DNA of 64,000 nt from JANXQG01 sp964615095 (GTDB lineage Bacteria; Planctomycetota; Planctomycetia; Pirellulales; Thermoguttaceae): assembly GCA_964615095.1 (NCBI GenBank), contig CAZTPX010000028.1, forward strand, positions 12,106-76,105, written 5' to 3'. Shown here one piece after another: positions 1-9,486 of the stretch. Each line of letters opens with the position of its first letter. The stretch's first letter is position 1. The notes below the pieces were generated by a model that was not told the DNA's origin, made no database searches, and saw only the letters and a program-made list of their open reading frames with translations. Both the position numbers and the translations under genes were made by a program.

Positions 1-1137
1 GCCCTGGAACTGCGCGACGGCGACAAGTCGCTCTACATGGGCAAGAGCGTGCTGAAGGCGGTGGAAAACGTCAACGAGATCCTCGCCGACGAGTTGGCCG
101 GTATCGATGCCCTGGACCAGGCTGCCTTGGACCGGCGCATGATCGAACTGGATGGCACCGAGAACAAGAGCAAGCTGGGTGCCAACGCCATCCTCGGCGT
201 CTCGCTGGCCACGGCGCACGCCGCAGCAGCACACACCGGCCAACCGCTGTTCCGCTATCTCGGCGGCGTCGGTGCCCGCTTGCTGCCCGCCCCCATGATG
301 AACATCATCAACGGCGGCACGCATGCCGACAACGCCGTGGACGTGCAGGAGTTCATGGTCATGCCCTTGGGCGTCAGTTCGTTCACCGACGCCATCCGCT
401 GCGGCTGCGAGGTGTTCCACAACCTCAAGAAGGTGCTCCACGGCAAGAAACTCTCCACGAACGTCGGCGACGAAGGCGGCTTTGCACCCGACTTGAAGAG
501 CAATCAAGAGGCCCTCGACGTGATCGTCGAGGCCATCGGCAAGGCGGGTTACGAGGCCGGCAAGCAGGCCTTTATCGCCTTGGATCCCGCCGCTTCGGAA
601 TTCTACGACGCCGACAAGAAACGGTACTCCGTCGACGGCAAGGAGATCGACTCCGCCGCACTGGTGGAGATCTACGCCAAGTGGGTCGAGAAATACCCCA
701 TCTGCTCAATCGAAGACGGCTGTGCGGAAGACGATTGGGAGGGCTGGAAACTCATGTCCGAGCGCCTGGGCAACAAGATCCAACTCGTGGGCGACGACCT
801 CTTCGTGACCAACACGAAGCGTTTGCAGCGGGGCATCGACGAGGGTGTGGCCAACAGTATCTTGATCAAGGTCAACCAGATCGGCACCTTGACCGAGACG
901 ATCGAGGCCATCGAGTTGGCCCATCGCAACGGCTACACGAGCGTGACCAGCCATCGCAGCGGCGAGACCGAGGACGCGACGATCGCCGACCTGGCCGTAG
1001 CCATGCGCACCGGCCAGATCAAGACCGGCTCCGCCTCGCGCACCGACCGCATGGCCAAGTACAACCAGTTGCTGCGGATCGAGGAGATCCTTGGCGACAC
1101 GGCCGTCTACGGCGGGCCGTTGTTCAAGCGGAAGTAG
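1..1137 (+). CDS. eno: Enolase (phosphopyruvate hydratase), 5' end outside window
   Basis: Converts 2-phosphoglycerate to phosphoenolpyruvate in glycolysis; cytoplasmic, Mg-dependent. The reading frame is open from base 1, so the first Met (base 37) is internal. About 378 residues are visible and roughly 50 N-terminal ones lie upstream, against a usual length near 430. Diagnostic stretches are NIINGGTHADN with VQEFMVMP, the metal-site region SIEDGCAEDDW, GDDLFVTN, and the enolase signature ILIKVNQIGTLTET followed by TSHRSGETED. All expected catalytic segments are present and intact. The next gene is on the opposite strand and converges on it, so enolase is not seen to be in an operon on this side. 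Identification is essentially certain. Confidence 0.98.
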   Translation, partial: ALELRDGDKSLYMGKSVLKAVENVNEILADELAGIDALDQAALDRRMIELDGTENKSKLGANAILGVSLATAHAAAAHTGQPLFRYLGGVGARLLPAPMMNIINGGTHADNAVDVQEFMVMPLGVSSFTDAIRCGCEVFHNLKKVLHGKKLSTNVGDEGGFAPDLKSNQEALDVIVEAIGKAGYEAGKQAFIALDPAASEFYDADKKRYSVDGKEIDSAALVEIYAKWVEKYPICSIEDGCAEDDWEGWKLMSERLGNKIQLVGDDLFVTNTKRLQRGIDEGVANSILIKVNQIGTLTETIEAIELAHRNGYTSVTSHRSGETEDATIADLAVAMRTGQIKTGSASRTDRMAKYNQLLRIEEILGDTAVYGGPLFKRK

Positions 1138-1198
1138 ACAGTAGTTGGCGGTTGGCGCCTGTCGGCAACCGCGGACGTAAATCTGCGAGTTGAGCCTA

Positions 1199-1243
1199 CT
1201 GGGTACTTCGTACTCAGTACACAGTACTCGGTACTCAGTAGGC
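1199..1243. repeat. Short GTACTCAGTAC-type repeat cluster
   Basis: Between enolase and the convergent gene, the word GTACTCAGTAC or a close variant (GTACTTCGTACT, CAGTACTCGGTAC) is repeated about four times in a row. The block is partly self-complementary and could fold. It may act as a bidirectional terminator or be a simple repeat; nothing further can be said. Confidence 0.5.
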
Positions 1244-1250
1244 GGCCCAC

Positions 1251-1826
1251 TTATTCGTTAGCGTCCACGTTGATCGGCCCGGTGTCGATACGGAGGTCCT
1301 TTGTCAGCCAACGATAACGGCATCCCTTTAAGAGACTGGTGGGCGAGTCAAAGTACTTTTCCAGGTCCGGTTCCAACGATTTGCCTAACTCTGGCGTTGC
1401 ACGCTTTGAGATGACCAGGATCAGGATCTTATAGCTGTCGGCGGCTGGGACAAAAAGCCGGAAGCCGCCGGACTTATCGGCCTGGGTCACTGCGCCACCC
1501 AGGTCGGCCAGCGCGGCGGACGCGGCGTCGCTCGCAGACGGTGGATCATCGGGCCGTAAACCGGCGATCGGCAACCGCTTGGTAGGCGGTTTCTTGGCGG
1601 GTAGAACAACGATCACGGCCCCCTCGTCACCAAGCTTACCATCGAGTAAGACCTTGCCCTCGACCGGCACGCGATTCTGAATATCGGAGTCTTCCTTGTT
1701 GGCCGGCAACCAGCCGCCGCGGCCCATGAGGTAGCCCAGGCCAAAAGCGACTGTGGCGATGGTCGCGTAGAGCACGGCCTCGACATACAGCATGCGGCGG
1801 GGAAGGAGGATCTTGTCGGAGGGCAT
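1251..1826 (-). CDS. Hypothetical single-pass membrane protein
   Basis: A protein of about 191 residues with one membrane segment near residues 13-33 (YVEAVLYATIATVAFGLGYL) and a large soluble C-terminal part containing PVEGKVLLDGK and a beta-rich body. The segment VEGKVLLDGKLGDEGAVIVV resembles the carboxypeptidase-regulatory-like beta-sandwich stretch common in planctomycete lipoproteins and membrane proteins (inference). The frame extends upstream to a GTG at 1949, but those extra 41 residues are low-complexity (SEFRIPDSEL) and look non-coding, so the ATG at 1826 is preferred. No clear ribosome binding site decides between them. Function unknown. Confidence 0.6.
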   Translation of the reverse strand: MPSDKILLPRRMLYVEAVLYATIATVAFGLGYLMGRGGWLPANKEDSDIQNRVPVEGKVLLDGKLGDEGAVIVVLPAKKPPTKRLPIAGLRPDDPPSASDAASAALADLGGAVTQADKSGGFRLFVPAADSYKILILVISKRATPELGKSLEPDLEKYFDSPTSLLKGCRYRWLTKDLRIDTGPINVDANE

Positions 1827-2018
1827 GGGAGTCAGCCGCGAAGGTTGCGGACTGGGAACGCGGAGTTCGACGCTGCCCCCCAACTCGGAGTCGGGGATGC
1901 GAAACTCGGAACTATCCGTGCCGCCTTGCACTGCCGGTCCTCCATCCACTAATACCGTAGCACAACCGGGCCTTTCCCGGTGATCTATGGGGCGAATAAG
2001 GGTTGTGTTTAGGGGTTC

Positions 2019-2267
2019 TCAGGGATCAGCATCGTCTGATCGCCCCAGGCCCCGGATCGCCTGAACAAAAACCAAGCCCACTACGACCAGGATCCAAACG
2101 ACCCCTCCGGCCAGAGCCACGTAATACAAAACCGCCCCCCCCTTTATGTCACCCATGACGGGCAACAGCGCAGCCAGCGCTAGGACGATGCAGATCATGA
2201 TCGGCAATGCCAGGCCCGCGACAGTCAGGGCCAGCAGCACCAGGGAAGAAACGGACTTGCGACTCAT
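2019..2267 (-). CDS. Small two-helix membrane protein, unknown function
   Basis: An 82-residue protein with two strongly hydrophobic segments (LVLLALTVAGLALPIMICIV and VVWILVVVGLVFVQAI) and a short acidic tail ending SDDADP. The ATG at 2267 is chosen because a GGGGGG stretch lies just upstream and because the upstream extension (to 2324) runs into a repeat element. The protein is too small and generic to assign. It is transcribed away from the hydrolase gene at 2513, with the repeat element between them. Confidence 0.55.
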   Translation of the reverse strand: MSRKSVSSLVLLALTVAGLALPIMICIVLALAALLPVMGDIKGGAVLYYVALAGGVVWILVVVGLVFVQAIRGLGRSDDADP

Positions 2268-2308
2268 ACCCCCCATTTTGCCGTAAACGCGGGCGATTGT
2301 CAAGTATC

Positions 2309-2438
2309 GCCAGGAGAACTGCAACGTCTGTCTATGGCATCCCTACGTAGAACGGAATTCATTCCGTTCCCCGGAAATACTCAAGGCAACGGAATAAACT
2401 CCGTTCTACGTAGGACTTTGCAGTTCTCCTGTAAGTAT
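2309..2438. repeat. Palindromic MITE-like element
   Basis: The core is an inverted repeat: CTACGTAGAACGGAATTCAT on the left is mirrored by GGAATAAACTCCGTTCTACGTAG on the right. The outer arms AGGAGAACTGCAA and TTGCAGTTCTCCT are also complementary. A degenerate relative lies at 9798-9905, sharing ACGGAAT.AACTCCGT and GACTTTGCA.TTCTCC. No ORF lies inside. It behaves like a small non-autonomous palindromic repeat; the mobilising enzyme is not in the window. Confidence 0.7.
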
Positions 2439-2512
2439 CGCTTGACACACCCTGCCTATCGAGCACAATGAATGTTGAGGCAAGGAGGGCAGGGAATGGA
2501 GCGAGGCATAAA

Positions 2513-4999
2513 ATGAAGCGTTCATGGCACTGTTGGCGACCGGCGGCAGCCGGTATGGTCGGCGGTCTGGTGATTCTGCTTGCCACGGCCGCCCTGGCGG
2601 ACGAAGTTGTCTTGCGTGACGGCCGCGTCCTGCGGGGCCGTTCGGGCGAAACGGTCAGCCTGGCCGAGCAGAACGGGGCCGGCGAGGCAGACTCCATCAG
2701 GCAAATCGTTTTCGTGAACGACGATTTCCGCATTACCTTCGTCTCGCGGCGGCAGGTTCTGCGCGTACAGCCCGACAAGTCGGTGGAAAACGCGGAGAAG
2801 TTCGATTGCAACACGCATGAACGATCCAAGATCGGCCGTAGTGGCCGGCTGAAAGTCGCATCGGTCGGCCCTCCGTCGGGTCCGCTGGAGCAATTCGACG
2901 AGTGGGGCCGACGGATCTATCCCATGCTCACACCCGAGCGCGAGATGAAGATCGTCCAGGTCATCACCGATCTCACGCCGCAATACGCCCGGGTCGAGGC
3001 ATTGAACCTGACATGGGACATGCGGATTGCCACGAGCACGCTCTCCGACGAGATTCTCGACAAGATCCTCAAACACCAGATCAACCCGAAGAACCTGGAA
3101 CAGCGCAAGAAGATCGCACGTTTTTACCTTCAGTGCAAGCGATTCAAGATGGCGGAGCTGGCGTTGCAAGGAATCCTCAAGGATTTCCAGGCCGACACGC
3201 AGGTGGCCCAGGAGCTGCAACCGACCGTGGATCGGGTGCGGCTCATGCATGCCCAGCAGATCCTCGACGAACTCGGGCTGCGGCAGCAAAGCGGACAACA
3301 CGCGCTGGTCAAGCAAATATTCGAGAAATTCCCTACCGAGGGCATGAGCGGCGAGATCCTGCAAACCGTCCGCCAGGTGCAACAAGCCTACAAGCAGTTC
3401 GAGGCGAAACGCAAGGCGATTGACGCGGCTTGCCAGGCCTTGGTGCCGCAAATCCAGGAGCGTGCCGACCGCGCGACGCTGGCCGCCGCAGTACAAGAGA
3501 TGGGAGCGGGATTGAACCCCGAGATGCTTCCCCGCATGGCCGCCTTTCTGCAGAACCAGGACGACCCAAAGTTCAAGGCCGAAGAAAAGCTCTCGCTGGC
3601 GGTCAGCGGTTGGCTATTGGGATCCGATGCGGCCACTACCGATTTGCCCCTGACGCTCTCCACTTGGCGGCTGCGCGGCCGGGTCCAGAAATACTTGACG
3701 GAGACGGGCAAGTTGAAGCGCGATCGGTTGCTGCATCCGCTCTTGGCCGAGGCCGCCGCCAAGCCGGAGACCCTGGCCGCCTTGGCCGCCCACATGACGC
3801 CGCCCTTCGAACTGCCGGAGCCGCTCGACGAGAACCTCCCCAATTACTCGAAGCTGGCAGTTGGCGCGATGCCCGGCCAGCCCGACGTGACGTATTACGT
3901 GCAGTTGCCGCCGGAGTACAATCCCCAGCGCCGCTACCCCATGATCGTTTCCCTGCACGGTATCGGCCACGACCCGACGATGCAAATCGACTGGTGGGCG
4001 GGCGAACACAATCCCGACGGGCCGCCGGGCCGGCAAGGCCAGGCAGGACGATACGGGTACATCGTCATCGCCCCCGACTGGGTCGCCGAGCATCAGAAAG
4101 AGTACGAGTATTCGGCCCGCGAACACGCCGTGGTGCTGGGCTGCCTGCGCGACGCCTGCCGCCGCTTTGCCGTCGACACCGACCGCGTTTTCCTCTCCGG
4201 CCACATGGAGGGCGGCGATGCGGCCTGGGACATCGGCGTCTCGCACCCGGATCTCTGGGCGGGCGTGATTCCCATTTCCGCCGAGGCGAAGAAGATCTGC
4301 AATTTCTACATCGAGAACGCCCAGCACGTGCCATTCTATGTCGTGCTGGGCACATTGGACGGCGGCCGCATCCTCCGCAACGCCGTGGTCCTGGACCGCT
4401 ATTTGAAGAACGGCTACAACACGACCGTCGTGGAGTACCTGGGCCGCGGGCACGAGCACTTCCTCGACGAGCAGTTGCCGCTGTTCGACTGGATGAACCG
4501 CTGCCAGCGGAGCTTTCCGCTGCCGCACGAAATGGAAGGCATGCACGAGCGGAAATTCGACTGCAAGACCATGCGCGGCTGCGACAACATCTTCTGGTGG
4601 GCGCAAATCGAGAGCTTGCCGCCCAATTCCGAGGCGACGGGCTGGACGTCGACGCATACGTCGAAGCAGTTTACAACCGGTTCGGGCCTTACGGCGCCCG
4701 GCTCGGGCGGAAGCGCCCTGCCCAGCACGCCCTTGCCCGCCGGCGTGCGGCCGCTGCTGGTGCGGGGCAATGTGCCCACGAACAACACCATTGTGCTCAC
4801 GGCGGGCAATACGCGGGCCACGCTCTGGCTCTCGCCGGAGATAGTCAACTTCAGCGCCCGCGTCAACATCAGCGTCGGCGGCCATCGGCCCAACGGCGTG
4901 CCGGCAATCATCAAGCCCAGCGTGGAGACGATGCTCGAAGACCTCCGCCTCCGCGGCGATCGCCAGCACCCCTTCTGGGCGAAGGTGGAAGCCCAGTAG
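2513..4999 (+). CDS. Secreted alpha/beta-hydrolase-fold protein with altered nucleophile elbow
   Basis: About 828 residues beginning with a signal peptide (MKRSWHCWRPAAAGMVGG through TAALADE). The ATG at 2513 is chosen over 2468 because it starts directly at the positively charged n-region. Residues 1-100 include a VVLRDGRVLRGR segment often seen in planctomycete secreted proteins. Helical stretches follow, and from about residue 445 there is an esterase/PHB-depolymerase-like domain: MIVSLHGIGHDP (oxyanion region), VDTDRVFLSGH, and a late His in GRGHEHFLDEQLP. The nucleophile elbow expected as G-x-S-x-G reads G-H-M-E-G-G at residues 563-568, so the Ser is Met. The fold call is firm but hydrolytic activity is doubtful. 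A binding or scaffold role outside the cytoplasm is possible. Confidence 0.75.
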   Translation: MKRSWHCWRPAAAGMVGGLVILLATAALADEVVLRDGRVLRGRSGETVSLAEQNGAGEADSIRQIVFVNDDFRITFVSRRQVLRVQPDKSVENAEKFDCNTHERSKIGRSGRLKVASVGPPSGPLEQFDEWGRRIYPMLTPEREMKIVQVITDLTPQYARVEALNLTWDMRIATSTLSDEILDKILKHQINPKNLEQRKKIARFYLQCKRFKMAELALQGILKDFQADTQVAQELQPTVDRVRLMHAQQILDELGLRQQSGQHALVKQIFEKFPTEGMSGEILQTVRQVQQAYKQFEAKRKAIDAACQALVPQIQERADRATLAAAVQEMGAGLNPEMLPRMAAFLQNQDDPKFKAEEKLSLAVSGWLLGSDAATTDLPLTLSTWRLRGRVQKYLTETGKLKRDRLLHPLLAEAAAKPETLAALAAHMTPPFELPEPLDENLPNYSKLAVGAMPGQPDVTYYVQLPPEYNPQRRYPMIVSLHGIGHDPTMQIDWWAGEHNPDGPPGRQGQAGRYGYIVIAPDWVAEHQKEYEYSAREHAVVLGCLRDACRRFAVDTDRVFLSGHMEGGDAAWDIGVSHPDLWAGVIPISAEAKKICNFYIENAQHVPFYVVLGTLDGGRILRNAVVLDRYLKNGYNTTVVEYLGRGHEHFLDEQLPLFDWMNRCQRSFPLPHEMEGMHERKFDCKTMRGCDNIFWWAQIESLPPNSEATGWTSTHTSKQFTTGSGLTAPGSGGSALPSTPLPAGVRPLLVRGNVPTNNTIVLTAGNTRATLWLSPEIVNFSARVNISVGGHRPNGVPAIIKPSVETMLEDLRLRGDRQHPFWAKVEAQ

Positions 5000-5038
5000 G
5001 GACCGGACGATAAATAACTTCCGTGTTTCTGCGAAGGT

Positions 5039-5112
5039 GGCATGCCCTTAAGCCTTCCAGGCTAGGCATGTTTGCCGCCGACATGCCTAGCCTAGAAGGC
5101 TTAAGGCATGCC
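5039..5112. repeat. Long near-perfect hairpin between convergent genes
   Basis: The left arm begins GGCATGCCCTTAAGCC and the right arm ends GGCTTAAGGCATGCC. The arms are about 32 bases each, separated by TTGCCGCCG, with one extra base and one mismatch. It sits between two genes whose stops face each other (4999 and 5151), so it could serve as a bidirectional terminator. Its length and lack of a T-run also fit a REP/MITE-type palindrome. Confidence 0.8.
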
Positions 5113-5150
5113 GCCCAAATCTGGAAGTTACGTCGGTCACCCCCTAATGT

Positions 5151-7142
5151 CTACTTGGTCAGCAACACGCCTTTGATGAACCAGCCGTTGGGCTCGCTGG
5201 TCATAGCGGCAGTCGAGGGGCCCAGGGCCTTGCTCACCACGCCGAAGTCGGGCAACTTGCTGCCGTCGATCCGCTGCTTCCGGAGTGTTCCGTTCTTGTT
5301 GGGTGCCGCCAGGCTGTTAAGCGTCCGCCCCAGCAGCGATTCGCTCTGCGGCATCTTGCCCTGGCGGATCAGTTCATAAGCGGGCTGGACCGCCCGGTCG
5401 GTCCAGGAAAAACTGCGCGACGACTGCTGCTTCATCCCCAGGTCCTTGAAGGTCACGTCCCAGACCTTGTCGAACTCGGGCTGCTTGGCTAGGCGGTCGT
5501 TCGCATTTAGCGGCTGGAGGATCTTGGCCAGGAAATCAATGTGCGAAGCCACGAGCAGCTCCCCGTGGGCGACGGTGATCGCCCCGTGGGGCAGGAAGTG
5601 GCTCTCCTTCTCCTGGTCCTCGTCTTTCTCGTCGGGATTGGCCTTGCCCTCGTCCTTCTTGGGCGTGAGCGTGGGCACGTCGACCTTCAACTGCGGCATG
5701 CCCGTATCTTCCTCCTCGACAATCTCCCAAACCACGTGGTCGCCAATCATCTGCTTCTTGATCGTGGGGTCGTTCTTGACGCACTTTTCCAGGGCCTTGG
5801 CCACGGCGGCCGGATCCTTGGTCTCGATGGCCCACAGCAACCGTTCGCTGGTAGTGGTGATGGGCAGATTGTAAGTGGAAATCATGGTCACTCGCTGCCC
5901 GAGGTTGGCGATAAGTTCCTTGTCGAGGTCGATTTGCGGACCGCTGGGGTCTTTTTTCATGCTCTCGAGGGTTTGGTCCCAGATGCCTTTTTCGCCGATG
6001 ATTTCGTCGTACAGGGGACCGAAATTGTCGAAAGCGTTCTGGATATCGACATAGACCGTAAAATACATGACCACGTCGCGGCTGACCCACGCTTGCGGCG
6101 TGAAGTCCTTGCCGTTGGGAAAGACGAACATCTTCATCGATTCGCTGTACGGCGGCGGCGCGAAGACCGCCGTGCGGTGGATGATCTGATAACCGTTTGC
6201 GGAAACGTCGAGATAGCCGCCCACGCCCTGGAAGGCGGTGTAGCCCTGATTGTTCATGATGGTCACGAGGACTGTCTTGCCTTGCCGCCGCTTTTCTACT
6301 GGGGTGGCCGCCCTCGTCGCCTCGGCGTAACCCACGGGGTAGATGAACCAGCGGATGTCGGGCACATGCTGCGGGGCGTCGGCCGCGCAACGCTTCATCA
6401 CGGCGCGGTATCCGGCCACCTGGGAAAGGCTACCGGCCGGGTTGCCGCCGGCCAGTCGGGCGAGTATGTCCTGCACAACGGTCAGGTTGTCGCAGGCACC
6501 GAAAAGGCTATCGGTAAGGAAGTAAATCGTCTGGTCCGTGGCGGCGGCCACGGCAGCGCCGCCTTGTGCGGCCGCAACCTGGCGGTTCTGCGGCAACGGC
6601 ACATCGTACACGTACACGGAAATCCCGCCGATCATCTGGATAGCCTCTTTTGCGCCCCGCGCCTTCAGGCCCGCGCGGGCCTTGGCCAGAAGGACCTGGG
6701 CCTGCGGCAGATTGCCGCTGATGTCCAACAAGAGACTGGTGGCAGGTTGCACATCTTTGCCCCGCGGTGATAATCTCAGCAGGGCCAACGAGGCCTCGCC
6801 GGTACCCACCCCGCGCATATCGTCAAGGTGGATGCCCAAGCGGTCGGCCAGTCCGGACCATTGCGATTGCAACTGCGCCCGCAGGTCCTCTTCGAAGGGC
6901 TTCATGGCCGGTTCGGTCATGAGCTTGCCAAGCTGGGTTGTGTTCCATTGTTCCCGCAAATGGACCGCATTCGTTACGGAAATGAACCCGACAGTCGTCT
7001 TGGGTAACAGCCTATCCATCGGAGGTGCGGCTGCCATGAGTGCGGCCGGAACCATCACAGCGAAGATTAGCACGAAAAACGACAAGGGCCGCAGACTTGG
7101 CACGGCAAAACTCCTTCTCTGGGAAAAATGGGGGCTTTCCAT
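5151..7142 (-). CDS. Secreted protein of unknown function (DUF3352-like)
   Basis: About 663 residues starting with a signal peptide (MESPHFSQRRSFAVPSLRPL then a hydrophobic stretch ending LMAAAPP). The ATG at 7142 has AAGGGG upstream; an in-frame ATG at 7184 would add 14 residues ahead of the signal. The mature part opens with LPKTTVGFISVTNAVHLREQ, a pattern typical of a large planctomycete exported family resembling DUF3352: a beta-rich fold with a stretch of charged residues (KKDEGKANPDEKDEDQEKES) near residue 500. No catalytic motif is visible. Standing alone between a convergent gene and a downstream enzyme gene, its context gives no job. Confidence 0.65.
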   Translation of the reverse strand: MESPHFSQRRSFAVPSLRPLSFFVLIFAVMVPAALMAAAPPMDRLLPKTTVGFISVTNAVHLREQWNTTQLGKLMTEPAMKPFEEDLRAQLQSQWSGLADRLGIHLDDMRGVGTGEASLALLRLSPRGKDVQPATSLLLDISGNLPQAQVLLAKARAGLKARGAKEAIQMIGGISVYVYDVPLPQNRQVAAAQGGAAVAAATDQTIYFLTDSLFGACDNLTVVQDILARLAGGNPAGSLSQVAGYRAVMKRCAADAPQHVPDIRWFIYPVGYAEATRAATPVEKRRQGKTVLVTIMNNQGYTAFQGVGGYLDVSANGYQIIHRTAVFAPPPYSESMKMFVFPNGKDFTPQAWVSRDVVMYFTVYVDIQNAFDNFGPLYDEIIGEKGIWDQTLESMKKDPSGPQIDLDKELIANLGQRVTMISTYNLPITTTSERLLWAIETKDPAAVAKALEKCVKNDPTIKKQMIGDHVVWEIVEEEDTGMPQLKVDVPTLTPKKDEGKANPDEKDEDQEKESHFLPHGAITVAHGELLVASHIDFLAKILQPLNANDRLAKQPEFDKVWDVTFKDLGMKQQSSRSFSWTDRAVQPAYELIRQGKMPQSESLLGRTLNSLAAPNKNGTLRKQRIDGSKLPDFGVVSKALGPSTAAMTSEPNGWFIKGVLLTK

Positions 7143-7532
7143 AAGTCGCCCCTTGGAATGTAACAGTTTATCGGTCGCCGCCAACTTTTGCCAGATCGAA
7201 TTTGTAAATTAGCGAAAACAAAAGAACCTTGCTGATTCCTAAAAAGCGGTAGCTTGGGAGGCTTGGCACCCAATTCGGGCGAAGGCGTCTTTGGGGCTTG
7301 GCTGATTCCAGGACTTTGCTGGTGGCACAATACGGGCCGGTTCGCCCTGCTTCCCCTGCCGGATGATGCGGCCCGGCGCGCTGAGATCCGGGAATTGGCG
7401 ATGGCCCGCCGGGACATTTGCCAGGTTTGAACGATCTTCTGCCTGTCCGGGAAGCAGAAGTCCGAAAAACGAAGCACGAAATCCGAAACAAATTAGAGTT
7501 TCGATATTCGTATTTCGTATTTCCTTCCCGCC

Positions 7533-7979
7533 CTACGGTTTAACCTTCCCCCGCACCGCCTCGATCATACGGGCCACGTCGCCATTGCCGAGCGCGGCGA
7601 TGAACTCCGCTTCGTCGCTGTACAGCCCGTGGCTGAGGAACTTGACGGCCCAATTGTGCTTCATGGGACTGATCGTGAGCACTACTGCTCCGTGCTGGTG
7701 GGCTTCCCACATTTCGATCGCCGTGCCCATCGACGCCTCGGGAATAAAGGCCAGGAGCACGTCGACCTTACGGCACATCTGGTTGTGGCGAAAGAAGACC
7801 TCCCGGCCGGTCAGCTTGTCGTAGTCCAGCGAGTTCTTGTGCTTGGCCAGAGGATCATAGATTTCCGCGCCTGGAAAATGTTCTTGCAGAAGCTGCGCGA
7901 TGCGCTGGCGATAGTCTTGATTGTGCATGTGGTTCACGGTGTGTGAACCCTGCATGATTCCGGCGATGAAAAAACGCAT
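7533..7979 (-). CDS. Nucleoside 2-deoxyribosyltransferase-like protein
   Basis: A 148-residue Rossmann-like protein opening MRFFIAGIMQGS and containing VDVLLAFIPEASMGTAIEMW. The latter matches the core of the nucleoside 2-deoxyribosyltransferase superfamily, where a Glu in the EASMGTAIE segment acts as nucleophile and the first strand ends in a small-residue nucleotide-binding loop. The length is typical of single-domain members. AGGACGG lies just before the ATG. It could take part in nucleoside salvage or in nucleotide-damage clearance. The fold is fairly sure, the substrate is not. Confidence 0.7.
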   Translation of the reverse strand: MRFFIAGIMQGSHTVNHMHNQDYRQRIAQLLQEHFPGAEIYDPLAKHKNSLDYDKLTGREVFFRHNQMCRKVDVLLAFIPEASMGTAIEMWEAHQHGAVVLTISPMKHNWAVKFLSHGLYSDEAEFIAALGNGDVARMIEAVRGKVKP

Positions 7980-8166
7980 TTCCGTCCTATTGTACCATTT
8001 GCAATAGTACCTTACCCTGTCATGATGTTGCCTGTGGGCGAGCGTAAATCCACGCGGGCGCTAATGGTCGGTGGAAATTACGGCCAGAGGCCGCCTGAAG
8101 GCGGAACGACGAGCGTCTCTCCCCCGAATTCTAGCATTCGGAGCCGCATTCGTCATCCCGAAGTCC

Positions 8167-9486
8167 TCAAGGTATTACCAAGAACGGAATATTTGCCGTG
8201 GCCGCGTTACCGTGGCCGTCGCGCACGAAAACGAACACGCGGTAAGCGCCTTCGGTCTGCGGCGCGATGAACGTGAGCTTGTTGCCATCGGCCTTCACAA
8301 GCAGTCCCGGTATGAGGCGGGAACGGCGTTCGCCCATACCCGCATATCCGGCGCGGGCCACTTCCGGCATGATCTCCCAAGCGAAAGCGAGCGGGTCTCC
8401 TTCGGGATCCACAGCCTTGATAATGGCCGCGTGCGGACTGCCGGGCTTCAGGTAAACGTTGTCCGCGGCCGCTTGGCCGTCGATCCGCAACGGCTCGACA
8501 TGCGGCGGGCGGTTCGCCGGCCAGCGGCCGCTCCAAAGGTATTCCAGCGCACCCACTGCTTCCGTCCGTTCGCCCGATTCCAGGAACATGCCGTACCAGG
8601 TGTGGGTCCGCTCGTGCCGCCACTGCCAGATGAAGGCATAGGAGCCGAGGCAGCGCCCGGCATCCTTGAGCATCGTGTTCCGGTATCGCTCGATGAAACG
8701 GGCTGCCTTTTCGGAACTGGTTTCTTCGATCGCCGCGTCCCACTTGGTCTTCGGCACCTGCCAGTCGCCCGAAGGCCCCCACTCGGTAAGCACATAAGGC
8801 TTGTCCCAACCTTCGGCGCGGATTTTCTCGGGCACGCTTTCGACATCCTTGTAGTAGTTGATGCCCAGCAGGTCGAGGTCCGGACAGCGATTGCGGATCT
8901 CGCGGATGTCGCCGCCTTTTACGCCGCCGTCGCCGATCACAGTCATGGCCGGGTGGTTGGGGTCGATTTGATGAATCATGCGGGCCACGTCGTTTACCGC
9001 GTCCCAGACCTTGCGATTCTTGTAGCGGACCGACAGTTCGTTGCCGATCGCCCACATCAAAACCGCCGGATGGCCTTTTAACGCCAGCACCTGCGCCTTG
9101 ACTTGCTCGAACTGCTCGCGGACTGCCCGCGGATCGCCGTAGTCGAACTTGTGGACCGACTCCATCCTCATCGGCAGGTTGACGGTGACGGTCATGCCCA
9201 GCCGCTGCGCCTCGTCAAGGATCTTCCGCACGTCGCCGCCGGTGCGCACCGAGTTTCCGCCGCGGTTGACGATGTCTTTCAAGGGGAGTTTGCCCGTCGG
9301 ATCGCCCCAATACACCGCGCCCTTGATGTGGTACGGCTGACCGTCACGGTAGAGCCGTAAATCACCCTCGCTACGGCGAATTTCGACCTTGACGGGGCCT
9401 GCAGCGGCCGCAGCCGCAGCTTCGTGTCCGGGAAAAGTCGGTGCCGCCAGAACGAGCAATAGGACGGACGATAATGTGTGCTTCAT
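8167..9486 (-). CDS. Secreted GH2-like TIM-barrel glycosidase
   Basis: About 439 residues with a signal peptide (MKHTLSSVLLLVLAAP). The barrel starts LYRDGQPYHIKGAVYWGD and RGGNSVRTGG, as in GH2/GH5-clan enzymes. The acid/base Glu is in WAIGNEL (residue 150) and the nucleophile Glu in VLTEWGP (residue 235), so both catalytic carboxylates are present. A beta-sandwich tail follows (PPHVEPLRIDGQ through FVRDGHGNAAT), resembling a Ca-binding or cadherin-like module. The start at 9486 is preferred over 9510 because it begins the signal peptide directly. Likely role: hydrolysis of a plant or algal polysaccharide outside the cytoplasm. Substrate unknown. Confidence 0.75.
   Translation of the reverse strand: MKHTLSSVLLLVLAAPTFPGHEAAAAAAAGPVKVEIRRSEGDLRLYRDGQPYHIKGAVYWGDPTGKLPLKDIVNRGGNSVRTGGDVRKILDEAQRLGMTVTVNLPMRMESVHKFDYGDPRAVREQFEQVKAQVLALKGHPAVLMWAIGNELSVRYKNRKVWDAVNDVARMIHQIDPNHPAMTVIGDGGVKGGDIREIRNRCPDLDLLGINYYKDVESVPEKIRAEGWDKPYVLTEWGPSGDWQVPKTKWDAAIEETSSEKAARFIERYRNTMLKDAGRCLGSYAFIWQWRHERTHTWYGMFLESGERTEAVGALEYLWSGRWPANRPPHVEPLRIDGQAAADNVYLKPGSPHAAIIKAVDPEGDPLAFAWEIMPEVARAGYAGMGERRSRLIPGLLVKADGNKLTFIAPQTEGAYRVFVFVRDGHGNAATANIPFLVIP

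Noticed and set aside
3430..5013. 527-residue plus-strand frame overlapping the hydrolase gene
   Set aside because: It is an out-of-frame shadow with extreme Arg/Pro content; the main frame carries the hydrolase motifs.
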